NCBI GenBank assembly: GCA_000444245.1
Contig: ATSW01009890.1
Span: 1-24,151 of the forward strand
From: Botryllus schlosseri
Lineage: Eukaryota > Chordata > Ascidiacea > Stolidobranchia > Styelidae
Direction: 5' to 3'
Length of the DNA: 24,151 nt
Shown in pieces: positions 9,822-19,995 of this stretch (positions within the stretch are counted from its first letter, which is position 1; each line of letters begins with the position of its first letter). The position numbers and the translations under genes were made by a program. A model generated the notes under the pieces. It was not told the origin of the DNA, made no database searches, and worked only from the letters and a program-made list of their open reading frames with translations.

Positions 9822-10587
9822 GCGGAACGATTTGTTCGTGTTTTGAGGAATTTTTGAAAAAGGAAGCGAACAGAGGAACGGATATCAAGAACAGACTACA
9901 GTCGATGTTGCTGCACTACCGAACGACTCCGCATTCAACAACAAAGATATCTCCTGCTAGAGCTATGTTCGGACGGGAGCTGCGGACTCGGTTGCATTTA
10001 GTGCACCCACAGTTGGAGTCCACGTTGCAGAAGGATCATCCAGCTTGCGAACCGACCGAACTTCTTAAGTCTCGTCAGCAGGAAGTGGGCGATCCGGTTA
10101 TAGTCAAGGACTATCGACAGCGTCCCCCAGTCTGGGCAAGAGGAGTTATTATCGAAAAGCTGGGTCCTGCAACGTATCGCGTTCAAGTTGGTGACCTACT
10201 CTGGAAGCGGCATATCGACCAAATCCGAGATCTGTCAGCGTCACGGTTTTGCGACCAGGAAGATGAAGAGATCGTCAATCCAGTCGTATTAACAAGCATG
10301 ACACCAACACCAGATCGTCGTCTGACAAGTCCTCGTCTACGTGTTCCATCCAGTCCAACACCAGTGGAAACAGAAAATATACCTACACCGGTAATCAGTC
10401 CAAGCAACGATAATGTAGCGGACGTTGACAATGAACTTGAACTATTGGCACCTGAGCGCCAAAACACTGAACATACAGAGCCGCCTGTGCGCCAAAACAC
10501 TGAAAATGCAGTGCCGCCTTTGCGTCCACCGTCACAAAGAATACGACGACGACCTAGATGTTTGATTGAGGAACTATAGTATTAGTT

Positions 10588-10594
10588 GCGGAGA
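10588..10594 (+). promoter_or_regulatory. Weak polypurine tract
   Basis: The bases just before the 3' LTR read GCGGAGA. This is the position of the plus-strand primer in LTR elements, but the tract is short and interrupted by one C. Confidence 0.4.
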
Positions 10595-10731
10595 TGTGGT
10601 GTATTACGTCAGTGCAATCACGTCTAATGATCTTTTCTCATGTCTACTAATTGGTGCCTTTACGTTGCTTATAAGTGCTCGGAGTTTTCTGTTTGGTGGC
10701 TTATTTTTGTTATGTGAATAAAGACACAACA
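10595..10731 (+). repeat. 3' LTR
   Basis: The 137-bp partner of the 5' LTR, about 97% identical (four differences), with AATAAA at 10717-10722. It is followed directly by the second GTCAC target copy at 10732-10736. Confidence 0.95.
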
Positions 10732-10732
10732 G

Positions 10733-10849
10733 TCACATTCTCCTGCCAATTTTAATAAGATTATGATGATGAACTATTTTCGCAAGATTATCGACATATG
10801 CTATCAAGTCATCCTTAACACTAAGAAGCAGTCTACGGTACTTCAATGC
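10733..10849 (-). CDS. Possible host exon abutting the LTR element
   Basis: A minus-strand stretch follows a good acceptor (TTGTTTCCAG, just above 10849). It is open for 38 codons, ALKYRRLLLSVKDDLIAYVD then NLAKIVHHHNLIKIGRRM, and ends in TGA at 10733-10735. That stop lies inside the 5-bp target duplication of the LTR element. I do not recognise the protein. It could follow the exon at 12767-12813 in phase 0, or end a separate gene. A donor at GTGACA would be weak. Confidence 0.3.
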   Translation of the reverse strand, partial: ALKYRRLLLSVKDDLIAYVDNLAKIVHHHNLIKIGRRM

Positions 10850-12205
10850 CTGGAAACAAGCTTGACAGAGAAAAAATGAGCCTGACGTTTATTAAATAAT
10901 TTTCCGATGATGCCAATTCAGAAAAATGAGAACCTGGATTTTGAAGTAACTTATAATTCTCGACTTGAATATTTCATATGTCGAGAGATTAAGGTAGAAG
11001 GTGGCAAGAAGCCTGTAGGTGCATGCCGTGCCCAGCCAAGATAAGGAGAAGGGTTTGAAAATTCCACAAATTTGCCACAGCAACATATCTTTATTAGGGT
11101 TAAGTAGACACGTAACTCTCAATTATACAAGGATCAGATAACTTTCCTGGTGTTGATACCTGTGCGATATATATCATTGCCAGTATAAGCTCCTCCTTCA
11201 CTTGCTAAGATAAGCGCTGGAAGAGAAGCTAAGTTCGCATCATATTACTATACATCAATCCAATCACTCTATTTCACATACAAATGAATATGTACTATTG
11301 GCCCTCAGTGAACTATATCCTCTGTTCTGGACTGATGGAATCCGAACTGTAATGACACTAATTTCAAATGATTAAGACCTTTATCCTCTTCTCTCAACAC
11401 GAACCTGCCACCCATTTTCCGATCTATATTTTAGTGTAAGCGCACATCAATTGCGCCCTTTGGAGTATTTCTCAGTCAGATATTCGTATATTAATTAATT
11501 TCGTTTCACGTAGTCAGTCTTGAACCAGCATGACATCACAATCCATAATTACCAAAAATCGAATGGCATTGTCTCAAAAATATGGAGATATAAGAGAGGC
11601 AAAGAGTACTGGTAACTGCAGCAGTCGTGATAGTTGGATCCAGTGATGATACAAGCAAGCATCACATTACAACACAGTAGAAGATGTCAACTACTCCATT
11701 TCACATACTAATGCATACACAACCCCAGCCTTCGAGCACTGTCGATTCTTGTTAATTCGTAGCACTAATAATACAAATTGCTGAATGGCAAAGCAGCTCA
11801 AAAAGATTTCGCTAATTCTCGCTTACTGACAGCACTGAAAATGATAAATTGCTGAATTTGAAAAGCTTCTTAGAGGTAAAGAACTTCAATCTACAATTGA
11901 ATAGTATATTCATATGGAGATGAACCTCAATAATTTCAGCCGACGCTCGTCAGTCAAGGGTGATCATCAGCAACTAGTAGAGAATGGAAAGAACATTGTA
12001 CATCAACAATGGTATCATAAACATGACTTGAAATTTCGAACTCAATGTACTATATTTAGATTGTATACCAACTCATTCTGTCGTATTTTGACCTATACTT
12101 TCCATGATTGGGTCTGCTCTACATCAGTTGGCAATATGCTAGGTGCCAGATTGACTGGTAACCTTCAAAAGGACGGAGTTTCAAGTTTGAAATGAAAGGG
12201 AAGCA
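10850..12205. other. No gene recognised
   Basis: AT-rich sequence with only short open frames (for example 10892-11122 minus and 11914-12195 plus) that have no recognisable motif or clear splice borders. It is probably intron or intergenic. Confidence 0.4.
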
Positions 12206-12229
12206 ACCCCCAAACTGGATACGCCACTG
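12206..12229 (-). mobile_element. Orphan hAT-type terminus
   Basis: The sequence CCAAACTGGATACGCCACTG, inverted, reads CAGTGGCGTATCCAGTTTGG. This is a common hAT terminus in animals. The opposite end and target duplication were not found, so it is a fragment at best. Confidence 0.45.
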
Positions 12230-12766
12230 CGAAGAAGGGTACGGAAAGTTTAGATGTAAAAAATTAACAATAAAACTGGTGGCATGTGGTGGGGCTACAA
12301 TACGATGTGACAGGAAGCAGTAAATTGATCTCATCGTATTCCTCACCAAGAAAATGAGAAAACAAAAGCTTCAATCCTATTCAGAGTGTAATTATACAGT
12401 GACACACCCCGGAAGACCTATTTGGTTCTATGGCCAAAAATGTAAATCGATCAAAATAATTACAATTACCGGCTGTCTATTATTTTCTTCCAATGAAGAC
12501 ACACAAAGTGCATTGTACTATGTAATACATAAGGCGCAATGTGAGGTAATGAACAGGAGCTGGAGGACAAAAAAAAATGCTGATTCTGAATTCTGATTAA
12601 ATCTCGAAAATTGAGGTTTGTAGTTCATTTCAGTCATCTGATTTGTTACAGTCGAGTTGAGAATTTGGTGTCAAGTGTAACGTGGCAAGGATATAAACTA
12701 CCCAACACTGGAAACAAATAAATGGCGGTTCTCTAATAAAAGATGGAGGAATATTGTAAAACTTAC

Positions 12767-12813
12767 GTTATTCAATTGCCGGGTCCAGGCATCATCCTTC
12801 TCTGATCCAAGGT
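12767..12813 (-). CDS. Probable exon, possible PEX5 N-terminal region
   Basis: A 47-nt exon with acceptor ATAACTTTTCAG and strong donor GTAAGT at 12761-12766. With one base from the exon at 12874-12962 it encodes DLGSEKDDAWTRQLNN and ends in phase 0, the phase in which the exon at 4280 begins. DAW..Q resembles the DAWVDQF segment of vertebrate PEX5 (from memory), a tryptophan motif of the PEX14-binding region. The match is short, so the assignment is an inference. Confidence 0.5.
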
Positions 12814-12873
12814 CTGAAAAGTTATTTTGAATGAATGAACAACCGAGGAAATGGGCTGCTAGTTTGTACATAC

Positions 12874-12962
12874 CAGCTGTTGAAGATGTTTGACCCTCCA
12901 TCTCAGAAGTGTTGGTGTCGAGAATTCTTGGTTCATTATCCTCAACTTGATAATCTTTTGAC
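12874..12962 (-). CDS. Probable exon upstream of 12767-12813
   Basis: An 89-nt exon with acceptor TACTACTTAG and donor GTATGT at 12868-12873. It starts with the last base of a codon and then encodes SKDYQVEDNEPRILDTNTSE followed by MEGQTSSTA, an acidic low-complexity sequence. It ends one base into the next codon. The next intron is only 60 nt and is itself open in frame, so an unspliced reading is possible. The sequence fits a disordered PEX5 N terminus but is not diagnostic. Confidence 0.45.
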
Positions 12963-13739
12963 CTAAGTAGTATAGTACATTGGCTATTCAAATTGCATAC
13001 AAGTCGAAATAAAATTAATATTACTTTAGTAACATATCAAACATTCAAATATGAATATGTCACTGAACTCAGTTTAACCAATATACGCATATGATTACCC
13101 AAATATGTATTAATGCAGGTGTACTTAAGCACCTCTTCATTCAACATCTGGGGTAGCAATCTGTGACTAAAATGGCTGAATACGAATAATACACATTTTT
13201 ACAGCAATGGGTCAAGTGCCGCCACGTTTATGGAAAATAGAACAGCGGCATGAAATAACATAGGCTAATACAATGCATTAAGTCATTCATTGTGCTAAAT
13301 GATGATATTTAATGAACAATAAATTTCGGGAGTAGTTGGACTCTGAGTGTCTTCACATGTACATTAGGGTTATGACTAGAAAAAAAATAATTTCGCCTGT
13401 AGCAGGAATTGATGAGCATTTTGGTATAAATTAACAAAATTATAATCATTTTGTTCAAACCGAAAAAAATGTCCCGCACAAACCAACTTCAATTTTCGAC
13501 ACTGGTCCAAATATAGAAAAAATTTACAATTCAAAGATATTCTTTGCTACAAATTTAATCTTCATACATATGTCCTTTTGTACTTCTGGTTAAGTTCATT
13601 CATCAATTTGACTTCTCTTTCTGTTATTATGTTAGTGCACGGGACATCTACAACGGAAATATCCGACTTCCAATTGCATTTTAAGGCACTTTATCGCTGC
13701 AGGACATTCGAGCGCAAAAATAGCAGCAAATAATCTTTG
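12963..13739. other. No gene recognised
   Basis: AT-rich sequence without convincing exons or element ends. A short ATG frame at 13206 (MGQVPPRLWKIEQRH) follows a TTTTTACAG on the plus strand, but it stops after 18 codons and has no other support. Confidence 0.4.
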
Positions 13740-13747
13740 GTATACTC

Positions 13748-14163
13748 TAGAGCCCGATCAATATTGGATTTTTGGGTCGATACCAATAAAACCGATATCT
13801 CACACCTTGAACGAGAACCTCAATACATTCAGCCGATATTCAAAAGAAGTTGGATATACACAAGCACATTTTCAAAGCTTCAGAGCATTTATTTGAACAT
13901 CTTTACAGCCATTGTTATATTTGAACATGAAATAAACTAGAAAGGCTACATCTGGACACCTGTTGAGTGTGAGCTTGTGACATATGTCTATATTCTCAAT
14001 CTAGCGGTAAAAGATTTTTTAGTTTTCTGACTTCCCACAGCCATGTTGTGACGTCACGAGAATTGCCGATAATTTTTCAGCTTCAATGGCTGATACCGAT
14101 AATTCTGTAGAAGTGTGATATCGTCCCGATATTATCGGCGAACCGATAATAGGTCGGGCTCCA
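13748..14163. mobile_element. Short hAT-like element, 416 bp
   Basis: Ends are TAGAGCCCGATC and, inverted, TGGAGCCCGACC. The flanks are GTATACTC (13740-13747) and GTATATTC (14164-14171), an 8-bp duplication with one mismatch. Subterminal CGATATTATCGGCGAACCG-type palindromic motifs are typical of hAT families with this end. There is no transposase, so it is a non-autonomous copy. Confidence 0.75.
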
Positions 14164-14171
14164 GTATATTC

Positions 14172-14723
14172 CATATATAGACATCTGGTTAGAATATCAG
14201 GCTTTCTGACACGCATTTGCGAGGAATAAGCATGATATCTCGAGAGTTACTCTCCATCTGGGGACTTGGAAGTACGGAATTATAGCCCTTGAGCTCCATT
14301 TCGCATTGCGCAGAGATGGAAGTTTATGCCATTTGATTAGCGGTAATCTACTATTTTATCTGAAAGACAGCATGCTCTGCACAGCACATAGATAAACTTG
14401 AAATCATCCCTCCATCCTCGGTTTTCTGATATTTTCATTTGAAATCCTGGCTTGATGGATTGTACCAAATTTTCGTGGTATTTTATCATATCATCTCCAA
14501 ATTTGTAGCTGAGAGTATGATTTGTTGAGGATGTTGGATTGAAGAACTCTGATATATGCTTTAGGAATCGATAGTATTATGTTGGCAACCAATGTAATGT
14601 GGTTTATGAAAACCCTTGCTCATCACTGCAATTTGCAGTTTCACAACAACGTCATTCCGCCGCCCAGTATCAACAGATGCTGAGTCACATATGTTATGAC
14701 ATTTTCAAATTTTCATCATATTC
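14172..14723. other. No gene recognised
   Basis: No exon, RNA gene or repeat recognised between the two hAT elements. Confidence 0.4.
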
Positions 14724-14731
14724 CTCTAATC

Positions 14732-16191
14732 CAGTGGTTCCCAACCTTTTTCATCTCGTGCCTCCCTTGGCCGAAATTCCCCCCTTAGGATAAATCTGGC
14801 CGATGATTAAAAAAGGTCATTTTTACCGCGCAAACACCTGCTGACTGAGAGTATAAGACGGGCGGTACCGAGTGTTTGTTTCCAGCAGGGCTGCAATAAC
14901 ACTTTGTAGACCTCCAAAAACAATGATCTTGGTCCCAATCAAAAATATTCCGGAAGGCTTGACTCAACAGACCCCCACACTTCCATTTGTGTTTTTGGCT
15001 TACCATGCACCAATCGCTAATATAACTTTTGTGAAAAATCAATATGCATAAATTTACTGGTCTCGCAATTTATTCTCAAGTTTGCGTATGCATTTGGCCA
15101 ATAATATTGGTACTTTCATATATAGGAGGGTTGACCAGACTACCGTCTTACTCGAGTCACCATTTTCTGATGACTCGACTTGACTCGAGTGATTTTCTCA
15201 AAATACGGAAGCGACTCGACTCGAGACAATCTGGACTCGACTCGATCCAAGCCATATGATTCCAGACTATAAGACGGCCAATACCGACATTTCATTGTAA
15301 TTTCGAAGAACAGTAAAGTGACCACCCTATTGGAATTTCGTCCATTGATCCTGGTATTTGACAATGCGACAAGAAACTGCTCAAAGTGAGGAAAATTAGT
15401 ATATCATAAATCCAAATCATTCAATATCACCAAACAGTGTTGACTGGAGTGTGACTTGGACTCGGACTCGAGACATAATACCATGACTCGCGGACTCGAC
15501 CCTCTGCTTGGTGACTTGGACTCGGACTTGACTCAATGATGAATTGAAAATGACTCGACTTGACTCGAGTCAAAACTATGAAAGCCTCGTGATTTGGTTA
15601 CAGCCTTGATATATAACATACAAGTGATCGGACTCCCTGCTGGAGCTCATTGAAATTTATGACACCCATTGCGTTTCGGCAACATTGCACCAAGTTTACC
15701 ATGTCTTTTTTCGATCGGGTAGCTGTACTCTGAAAATAAAGCAAGGCTAGCGATCTCTTTGACTTGAATCGATGACGTTGGAATATTTTGTCTCTGTCTG
15801 AAAATGTTGACTTGAAAATATAAGATAAATACTTTTACTAGAAGCCTTGTGATAGATACGGCACGACATTTGCTCGCTTAGGATATATTTGATTGAGAGG
15901 CCGTCGCTGGCCTACAAAATTGTCTTGTGAACTCCAGCACATCTGAACTAATTTTAAAAAAATGGGGGAGGGGGGGAATTTGTATGTGAAAAAGAGATTT
16001 CAAATAGCATTTGAACATACTTTCAGCAAACAAAAAAAACCATAAGGAGCATACGTTCGGATATAACTGGTTGACTACATGACAGTTCGGACATGAACAA
16101 ATTAGGAAATCCAATTCTAAAGTGAAATTCCTCCCTAAAAATTGCAAAATTCCCCCCAAGGGGGGGATTCCACCCCGGTTGGGAACCATTG
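14732..16191. mobile_element. Non-autonomous hAT element, 1,460 bp
   Basis: Ends are CAGTGGTTCCCAACC and, inverted, CAATGGTTCCCAACC. A perfect 8-bp duplication CTCTAATC flanks it at 14724-14731 and 16192-16199. C-rich blocks beside each end (AATTCCCCCC) are a subterminal inverted feature. There is no transposase. A second hAT-like element lies inside it at 15125-15607. Confidence 0.92.
15125..15607. mobile_element. Nested hAT-like element rich in CTCGAGTC motifs
   Basis: The ends are loosely inverted: GGAGGGTTGACCAG on the left and AAGGCTGTAACCAAAT inverted on the right. The flanks CATATATA (15117-15124) and GATATATA (15608-15615) agree at seven of eight bases but are low-complexity. Inside, ACTCGACT and ACTCGAGTC words recur at least a dozen times in both orientations, clustered toward both ends. 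They include matching TGACTCGACTTGACTCGAGT stretches near 15171 and 15550. It is probably non-autonomous, with binding-site-like subterminal repeats. Confidence 0.55.
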
Positions 16192-16199
16192 CTCTAATC

Positions 16200-16675
16200 G
16201 GTTTTCTAGACCGCTGAAAATATGTTGAGTTGTTCTACTTTCGCCTTTTTGAACAACCAGTTCGATTTGAGTCAGACAAATTGAAATTATACGATCTATA
16301 CAGTCTACATCTAAAATCGAAATTTATAATTATTTATTAATTATTTAATTTTGACTGTAAGCAAGAAAACGATAGGAATAATTCAATATGAGCGATCAAA
16401 ATTTACCAAAATACTGTTTTAAGTCTTCGCAATTGGAATTGTGTCAGTTAAATTCAAATCAGTCGGTATATATATTATATAGTCTGTATCTACAAAAAAA
16501 GCCTATCCTTCATACCGTGAAAACTGCAAAATTTATGTGCGGGAGGTTTTTGTTTAACCAGTCTCAACTTATGGTAATTTTGCAATCAGGACACAAAAGT
16601 TCATCGTTTGTGACTACAGGACACACAAAATTTAGAATTTTTTTTTCAAGTTATAACCCTAATGTACATACACAC
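16200..16675. other. No gene recognised
   Basis: AT-rich sequence with short open frames only. Nothing is supported. Confidence 0.4.
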
Positions 16676-16678
16676 ACA

Positions 16679-16990
16679 TGGGGGAGATAGCGTAGTGGTG
16701 AGCGTCGGCGGCATCTACGCAGGCAGCCTGGGTTCGATTCCCGCCCCCGGAGGTTATTCTTGGCTTCTCGTTCACCGTGTTGCTGTTCTTACGGCGACAA
16801 AAAACGCCCAGAAAAAAAGACCCGATAAAGGAAGAAAAAGAGCAAGAAATAGCTCATAAAAACGACCGACGAAGAAAGAATAACATCGAAAAAGACTGTG
16901 ACATCGGGCACTAGGTCGAGGTGGATGCAAGTTAAAAAGAGCCCAACTGGTTGATCGTTCGGCATCCCCCTATCCTTATCTTTTCATTAC
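16679..16990 (+). repeat. tRNA-derived SINE
   Basis: The head folds as a tRNA. GGGGG at 16680 pairs with CCCCC near 16749, the A box is TAGCGTAGTGGTGAGCG and the B box is GGTTCGATTCCC. A roughly 240-bp body follows with GTTGCTGTTCTTACGG, a long purine-rich stretch, ACATCGGGCACTAGGTCGAG and GTGGATGC, then a pyrimidine-rich TATCCTTATC end. The right limit is uncertain because ATTGCATTGT repeats follow and I found no clear target duplication. It shares its body with the SINE at 2030. It is RNA polymerase III type by its boxes. Confidence 0.8.
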
Positions 16991-17286
16991 ATTGCATTGT
17001 GTGTCTTGTATATTGCATTGTACATGATGTGTGTGTGTTGGGCGGATGAAAATATAATCTGATCATTATTGATTATGCTCATGGAAACTACAAGTATTGT
17101 GATCCAGCAGTCACAATAGGTTATGTCATGAAAAAAAAAAAATGATTTCCTGTGAAGAGTGAACAGTGAACACTGAACAGCAGTGCAGTATTTGTGGTCG
17201 AAAAAAACATATTTCAAATTTTCTATTCTTTCTAATCTGTATTATGTCATAAGCGACACTCGGAAACTTGACTCTACACTGCATTA
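16991..17286. other. Low-complexity stretch
   Basis: It contains a TG-rich tract near 17029 and an A-rich run near 17132. No gene is seen. Confidence 0.4.
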
Positions 17287-17330
17287 TAGGTTCTCAACCT
17301 TTTCGACCTCACAGACCGTTGAAACTTCAA
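17282..17330 (+). mobile_element. Decayed hAT-type left terminus
   Basis: GGTTCTCAACCTTTTCGACCTCACAGACC (17290 on) matches the common animal hAT terminus that normally opens CAGTGGTTCTCAACC. The first bases are eroded and no matching right end was found before 18660. Confidence 0.5.
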
Positions 17331-17406
17331 AACAAATGTTGCGCACAGGTGGTTTGCTGCGAATAAATGATTTGGTACTCTGATCTGCTATGGAATCTAT
17401 TGAAAT

Positions 17407-18307
17407 TGTAACAAGGCTTGGTAACTAATAGAACGACTTTTTTGACAAGTCAAAATTTAGTCAAAATTGTTGAGCTAGGTCGAAAAATTGTAATAATTGT
17501 TTACAAGGTCAAAAAAAAAAATTTGCCACCTGCATTTCGTTGGTATCGTAAATGTCTGCACTGTCGGTGAACTTATCATTTGACATTTTACAGCTTGCAG
17601 CCTACTTTATAGGCCTACCGTTGTAGACGGTAAATTATCTGCTAATTGTGAGTCGTAAACGGCCAAATGAAACAAATAGATTGAAATGGTGTTATGCTGA
17701 ACGTACCACAATATCCTAACTGAAGCAATACTGTGTGGTCATTGGTTCTTATATTAAGAAACGCATGATGAAAAATTGTGATGTAGACAACGTTGTCAGA
17801 ATGAAGCAACACGGTGTTTCACCAGCAGTGTACGTACGCACAACTTCAGTGCTACCAGTCAACAACTGCTGCTGTTGAACGTTCTTTCTCTATTCTTGGC
17901 AAGCTACTTAGTTACGACAGACACTTTCCACCTGGGAACGCAGGTAAGTATCTTTCGTTGTACGTTGCACTAAAACAAATTTTAATCATTTCTACCATAA
18001 GGCATGAAGTAACTACTGGAATTCTTCATAGGCCCAGATTTCGTTAAAATAAAGTTTTTTCATGTAAAAATTTGTCAGTTTTCAAGTAAAATAAGTTTTT
18101 TCAGGCCAAATTACTTTGCAAGGACAGACAGTTTAAACCAGAAATGAAGATAAGTAGTACAATTCCAACATTATGGGGTAAAACACCTACTTTACATACA
18201 CGAGGTCAAAATTTGGTCACAATTAGGTTTTGTCAAAAAATCCTAAAATTTGGATTTTTTAGGTCAAAATCTTCCCTTTTTAGGTAAAAAATCCCTGAAC
18301 CCATGCG
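17407..18307 (+). mobile_element. hAT transposon relic with transposase C terminus
   Basis: The stretch surrounds a hAT transposase fragment and has AGGTCAAAA/TTTTTT-rich sequence toward both sides. Candidate ends are CAAGGCTTGGTAACT near 17411 and, inverted, CATGGGTTCAGGGAT near 18304. These are only loosely inverted and no target duplication is visible, so the borders are tentative. Confidence 0.45.
17814..18047 (+). pseudogene. hAT transposase C-terminal dimerisation fragment
   Basis: The frame contains STTAAVERSFSILGKLLSYD followed by RHFPPGNAGKYLSLYV. This is the conserved C-terminal hAT dimerisation block, with ERSFS as its centre. In hAT transposases this segment closes the RNase H-like catalytic fold and mediates oligomers. 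Everything upstream (BED finger, DDE residues) is missing or unreadable, so it is a relic. An AATAAA overlaps its end near 18048. Confidence 0.75.
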
Positions 18308-18655
18308 AAGCGCAGTAGATTTTTACAGGGTTTTTATATATTTGCTCTAAAAAGTTCTGGCAGCTGTTTTAAAATAAGCTTTGCATATTTTGGGAGTACT
18401 TAGATCTCTCCTCACTTGGCCCGCAGTTGCACAACGGTGACCATCTCTGCATGTCTGATTACAGTTTCTTTCAACCACAGGCGTGCATTGACGATTTTCA
18501 GAACTGAGGAGAGGACGCGAAGCTTCCCCGCCTCACTTGTATTTTGGTAGGCCCAGTAGCATTTGAATACAAAGCGAAATAGAAATCTTGGATCTATATA
18601 CTTTTTCAATTCATGAATTTCCAATTTTAAAACCACTTGAGATGTTCCCGAGTAC
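18308..18655. other. No gene recognised
   Basis: A minus-strand open frame at 18412-18636 (with LRVLSSVLKIVNARLWLKE) has no family I recognise and no splice support. It may be part of an old element. Confidence 0.35.
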
Positions 18656-19995
18656 CTCTAGTGCAAGGGTGTCAAACTCAACTCACGTGGCAGGTCGGAT
18701 TCAAACCAACAGGTTGCTCGCGGGCCGCACAAGTCAAATGATTTCATAGTGTTAGCTCGAAATCCATGGACTTGGATTTCACTTGAATACTTTCATTATA
18801 TAACGGATCATAGGCATTTTATTCCAGGAACACGGTCAGTCGCAAAAACGAAATTGGCAAATATGATGATTTACCGGTTGAATACAGCCACCAAAACAGC
18901 GGCTCTAACGGCGATATAAGTTGGCATACGTCAATGCTCCCTTTGTTTTAGTCGTAGCCGTTAGCCTCGCGTTTTGTGCGTGCGATGTGAGAAACAGGCT
19001 ACAAGAAATGCAGAACATGGAATTTGGTTCATTAGGCTATTATGAAATCGTTAAACGGGTTGCTCCGGAGACGGGGAACTATTGAGTTAGAAGGCACACA
19101 ACACTGTGATCACGGATATTTGAAGCATATTTTCCTATAACTATATGTTCTTCATGTAACCTGAATATAACAGTTTTGCACCGGCGTTTTCGTTTCTGTG
19201 AATAACGACTTCTCTGTCATTTTCGCATAAAACTCTAAATCCAGTGTTGAATTGAATGTTAATATGGCAGATTTTGTTCCTATATAATGATGTATAGAGG
19301 TAAACTACAGCACCACTGTCAGATAGCCTATCCGTTAGGGTTGTCCATAATTTGGAAAATTTTGAAATTTATGCGTATCCATGTCTCATTCTACAGATTA
19401 TAGTTAAAAAACGTCAATGGACCTGCAATAAGCTCACAGGAACGTCGTTAACATTTGTCTAAATGCGTTTGAAAGTAGCTGCAGTAGAGTGGGCGTATCA
19501 GCGACCATAGAACGGCAAGCAGACTAGTAATCACGAAGTCACGGCGTTTGATTGGGTAATCTGCTATGCTTCAATGATCACGACGTTGGCGGCTTGCTGA
19601 TCTGCTGGTCAAGGAGTCGGCTAACGGCGGTGATGTGATACTGTCAGCGCATTGTAGATTGATCCGCAAAAAATGATTTAGAATTAATTCAGAACATGTT
19701 GAGTTACGAAATACATGATGAACAAAGAACAGCTGCTTCACAATCGCTTTAAATGCATGACTGTATGGCTCATTGTGAAGGTAACCGTTGCGGCCCGTAT
19801 GCCTTGATTTCATTCATGGAAAGCAGAAAAATACTGAAAAGGCGCTTATGCAAGTGGCAAACGAATTTCTAGTTTCAGATGGGATGTACCATCATTGAAT
19901 ACAAATATAAAACTTGACATTGACACTACTTTGTCTGATCTTATTAGGCTGTTGTCGTGGTAGGCTATATAATTAAAGTCTTGAATGCTGTAAAG

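Larger units (their letters stand above)
5600..10579 (+). pseudogene. pol region of the LTR element (zinc knuckles, PR, RT, RNase H, IN), broken
   Basis: Domains in order are as follows. Two CCHC knuckles lie at about 5655-5755 (CKRCGTSNHGEDHC and CHACRRVGHIRKMC). An aspartic protease lies at about 5925-6210 (FDTGAAVSVIS). Reverse transcriptase lies at about 6390-6960 (ASPIVPVLKASGEVRICGDF, KIDLSQAYTQVEL, and LLDDILITG around the catalytic aspartates). RNase H lies at about 7250-7600 (LSVDASPDGLGAVI, YSHIEKEALAI, FTLFTDHKPL). The integrase zinc-binding part lies at about 7890-8030 (HHPG.., CAICRQC), and the catalytic core runs from about 8060 to the transposon and resumes after it (NRLQSMLLHYRTTPHSTT). 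A C-terminal module lies at about 10080-10240 (GDPVIVKDY, GPATYRVQVGD). A Pro/Thr-rich tail follows. It is broken, with a few breaks and one large insertion. Confidence 0.9.
4891..10731 (+). mobile_element. Mag-like Ty3/gypsy LTR retrotransposon, broken fossil
   Basis: Two 137-bp LTRs that begin TG and end CA bracket the element, with a 5-bp target duplication GTCAC at 4886-4890 and 10732-10736. Internal parts run primer site, gag, two CCHC knuckles, protease, RT, RNase H, integrase. The tRNA-Ser primer site and double knuckle point to the Mag-type branch of Ty3/gypsy (Metaviridae). There is no envelope-like gene. LTR identity of about 97% suggests a moderately recent insertion. The element is not intact: it has a few breaks in pol plus a 1.47-kb foldback transposon inserted into the integrase region. 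Without that insertion and its extra 7-bp copy it would be about 4.4 kb. It lies antisense to the PEX5-like gene. Confidence 0.93.

Noticed and set aside
9685-9888. Minus-strand frame sharing a peptide (LWNVTMERKLPFP) with the plus-strand integrase frame
   Set aside because: The shared peptide is the terminal inverted repeat translated from both arms, not protein homology.
16679-16752. A functional tRNA gene
   Set aside because: The tRNA-like head has both promoter boxes and an acceptor stem, but it leads into a SINE body and a second, diverged copy of that body lies at 2030.
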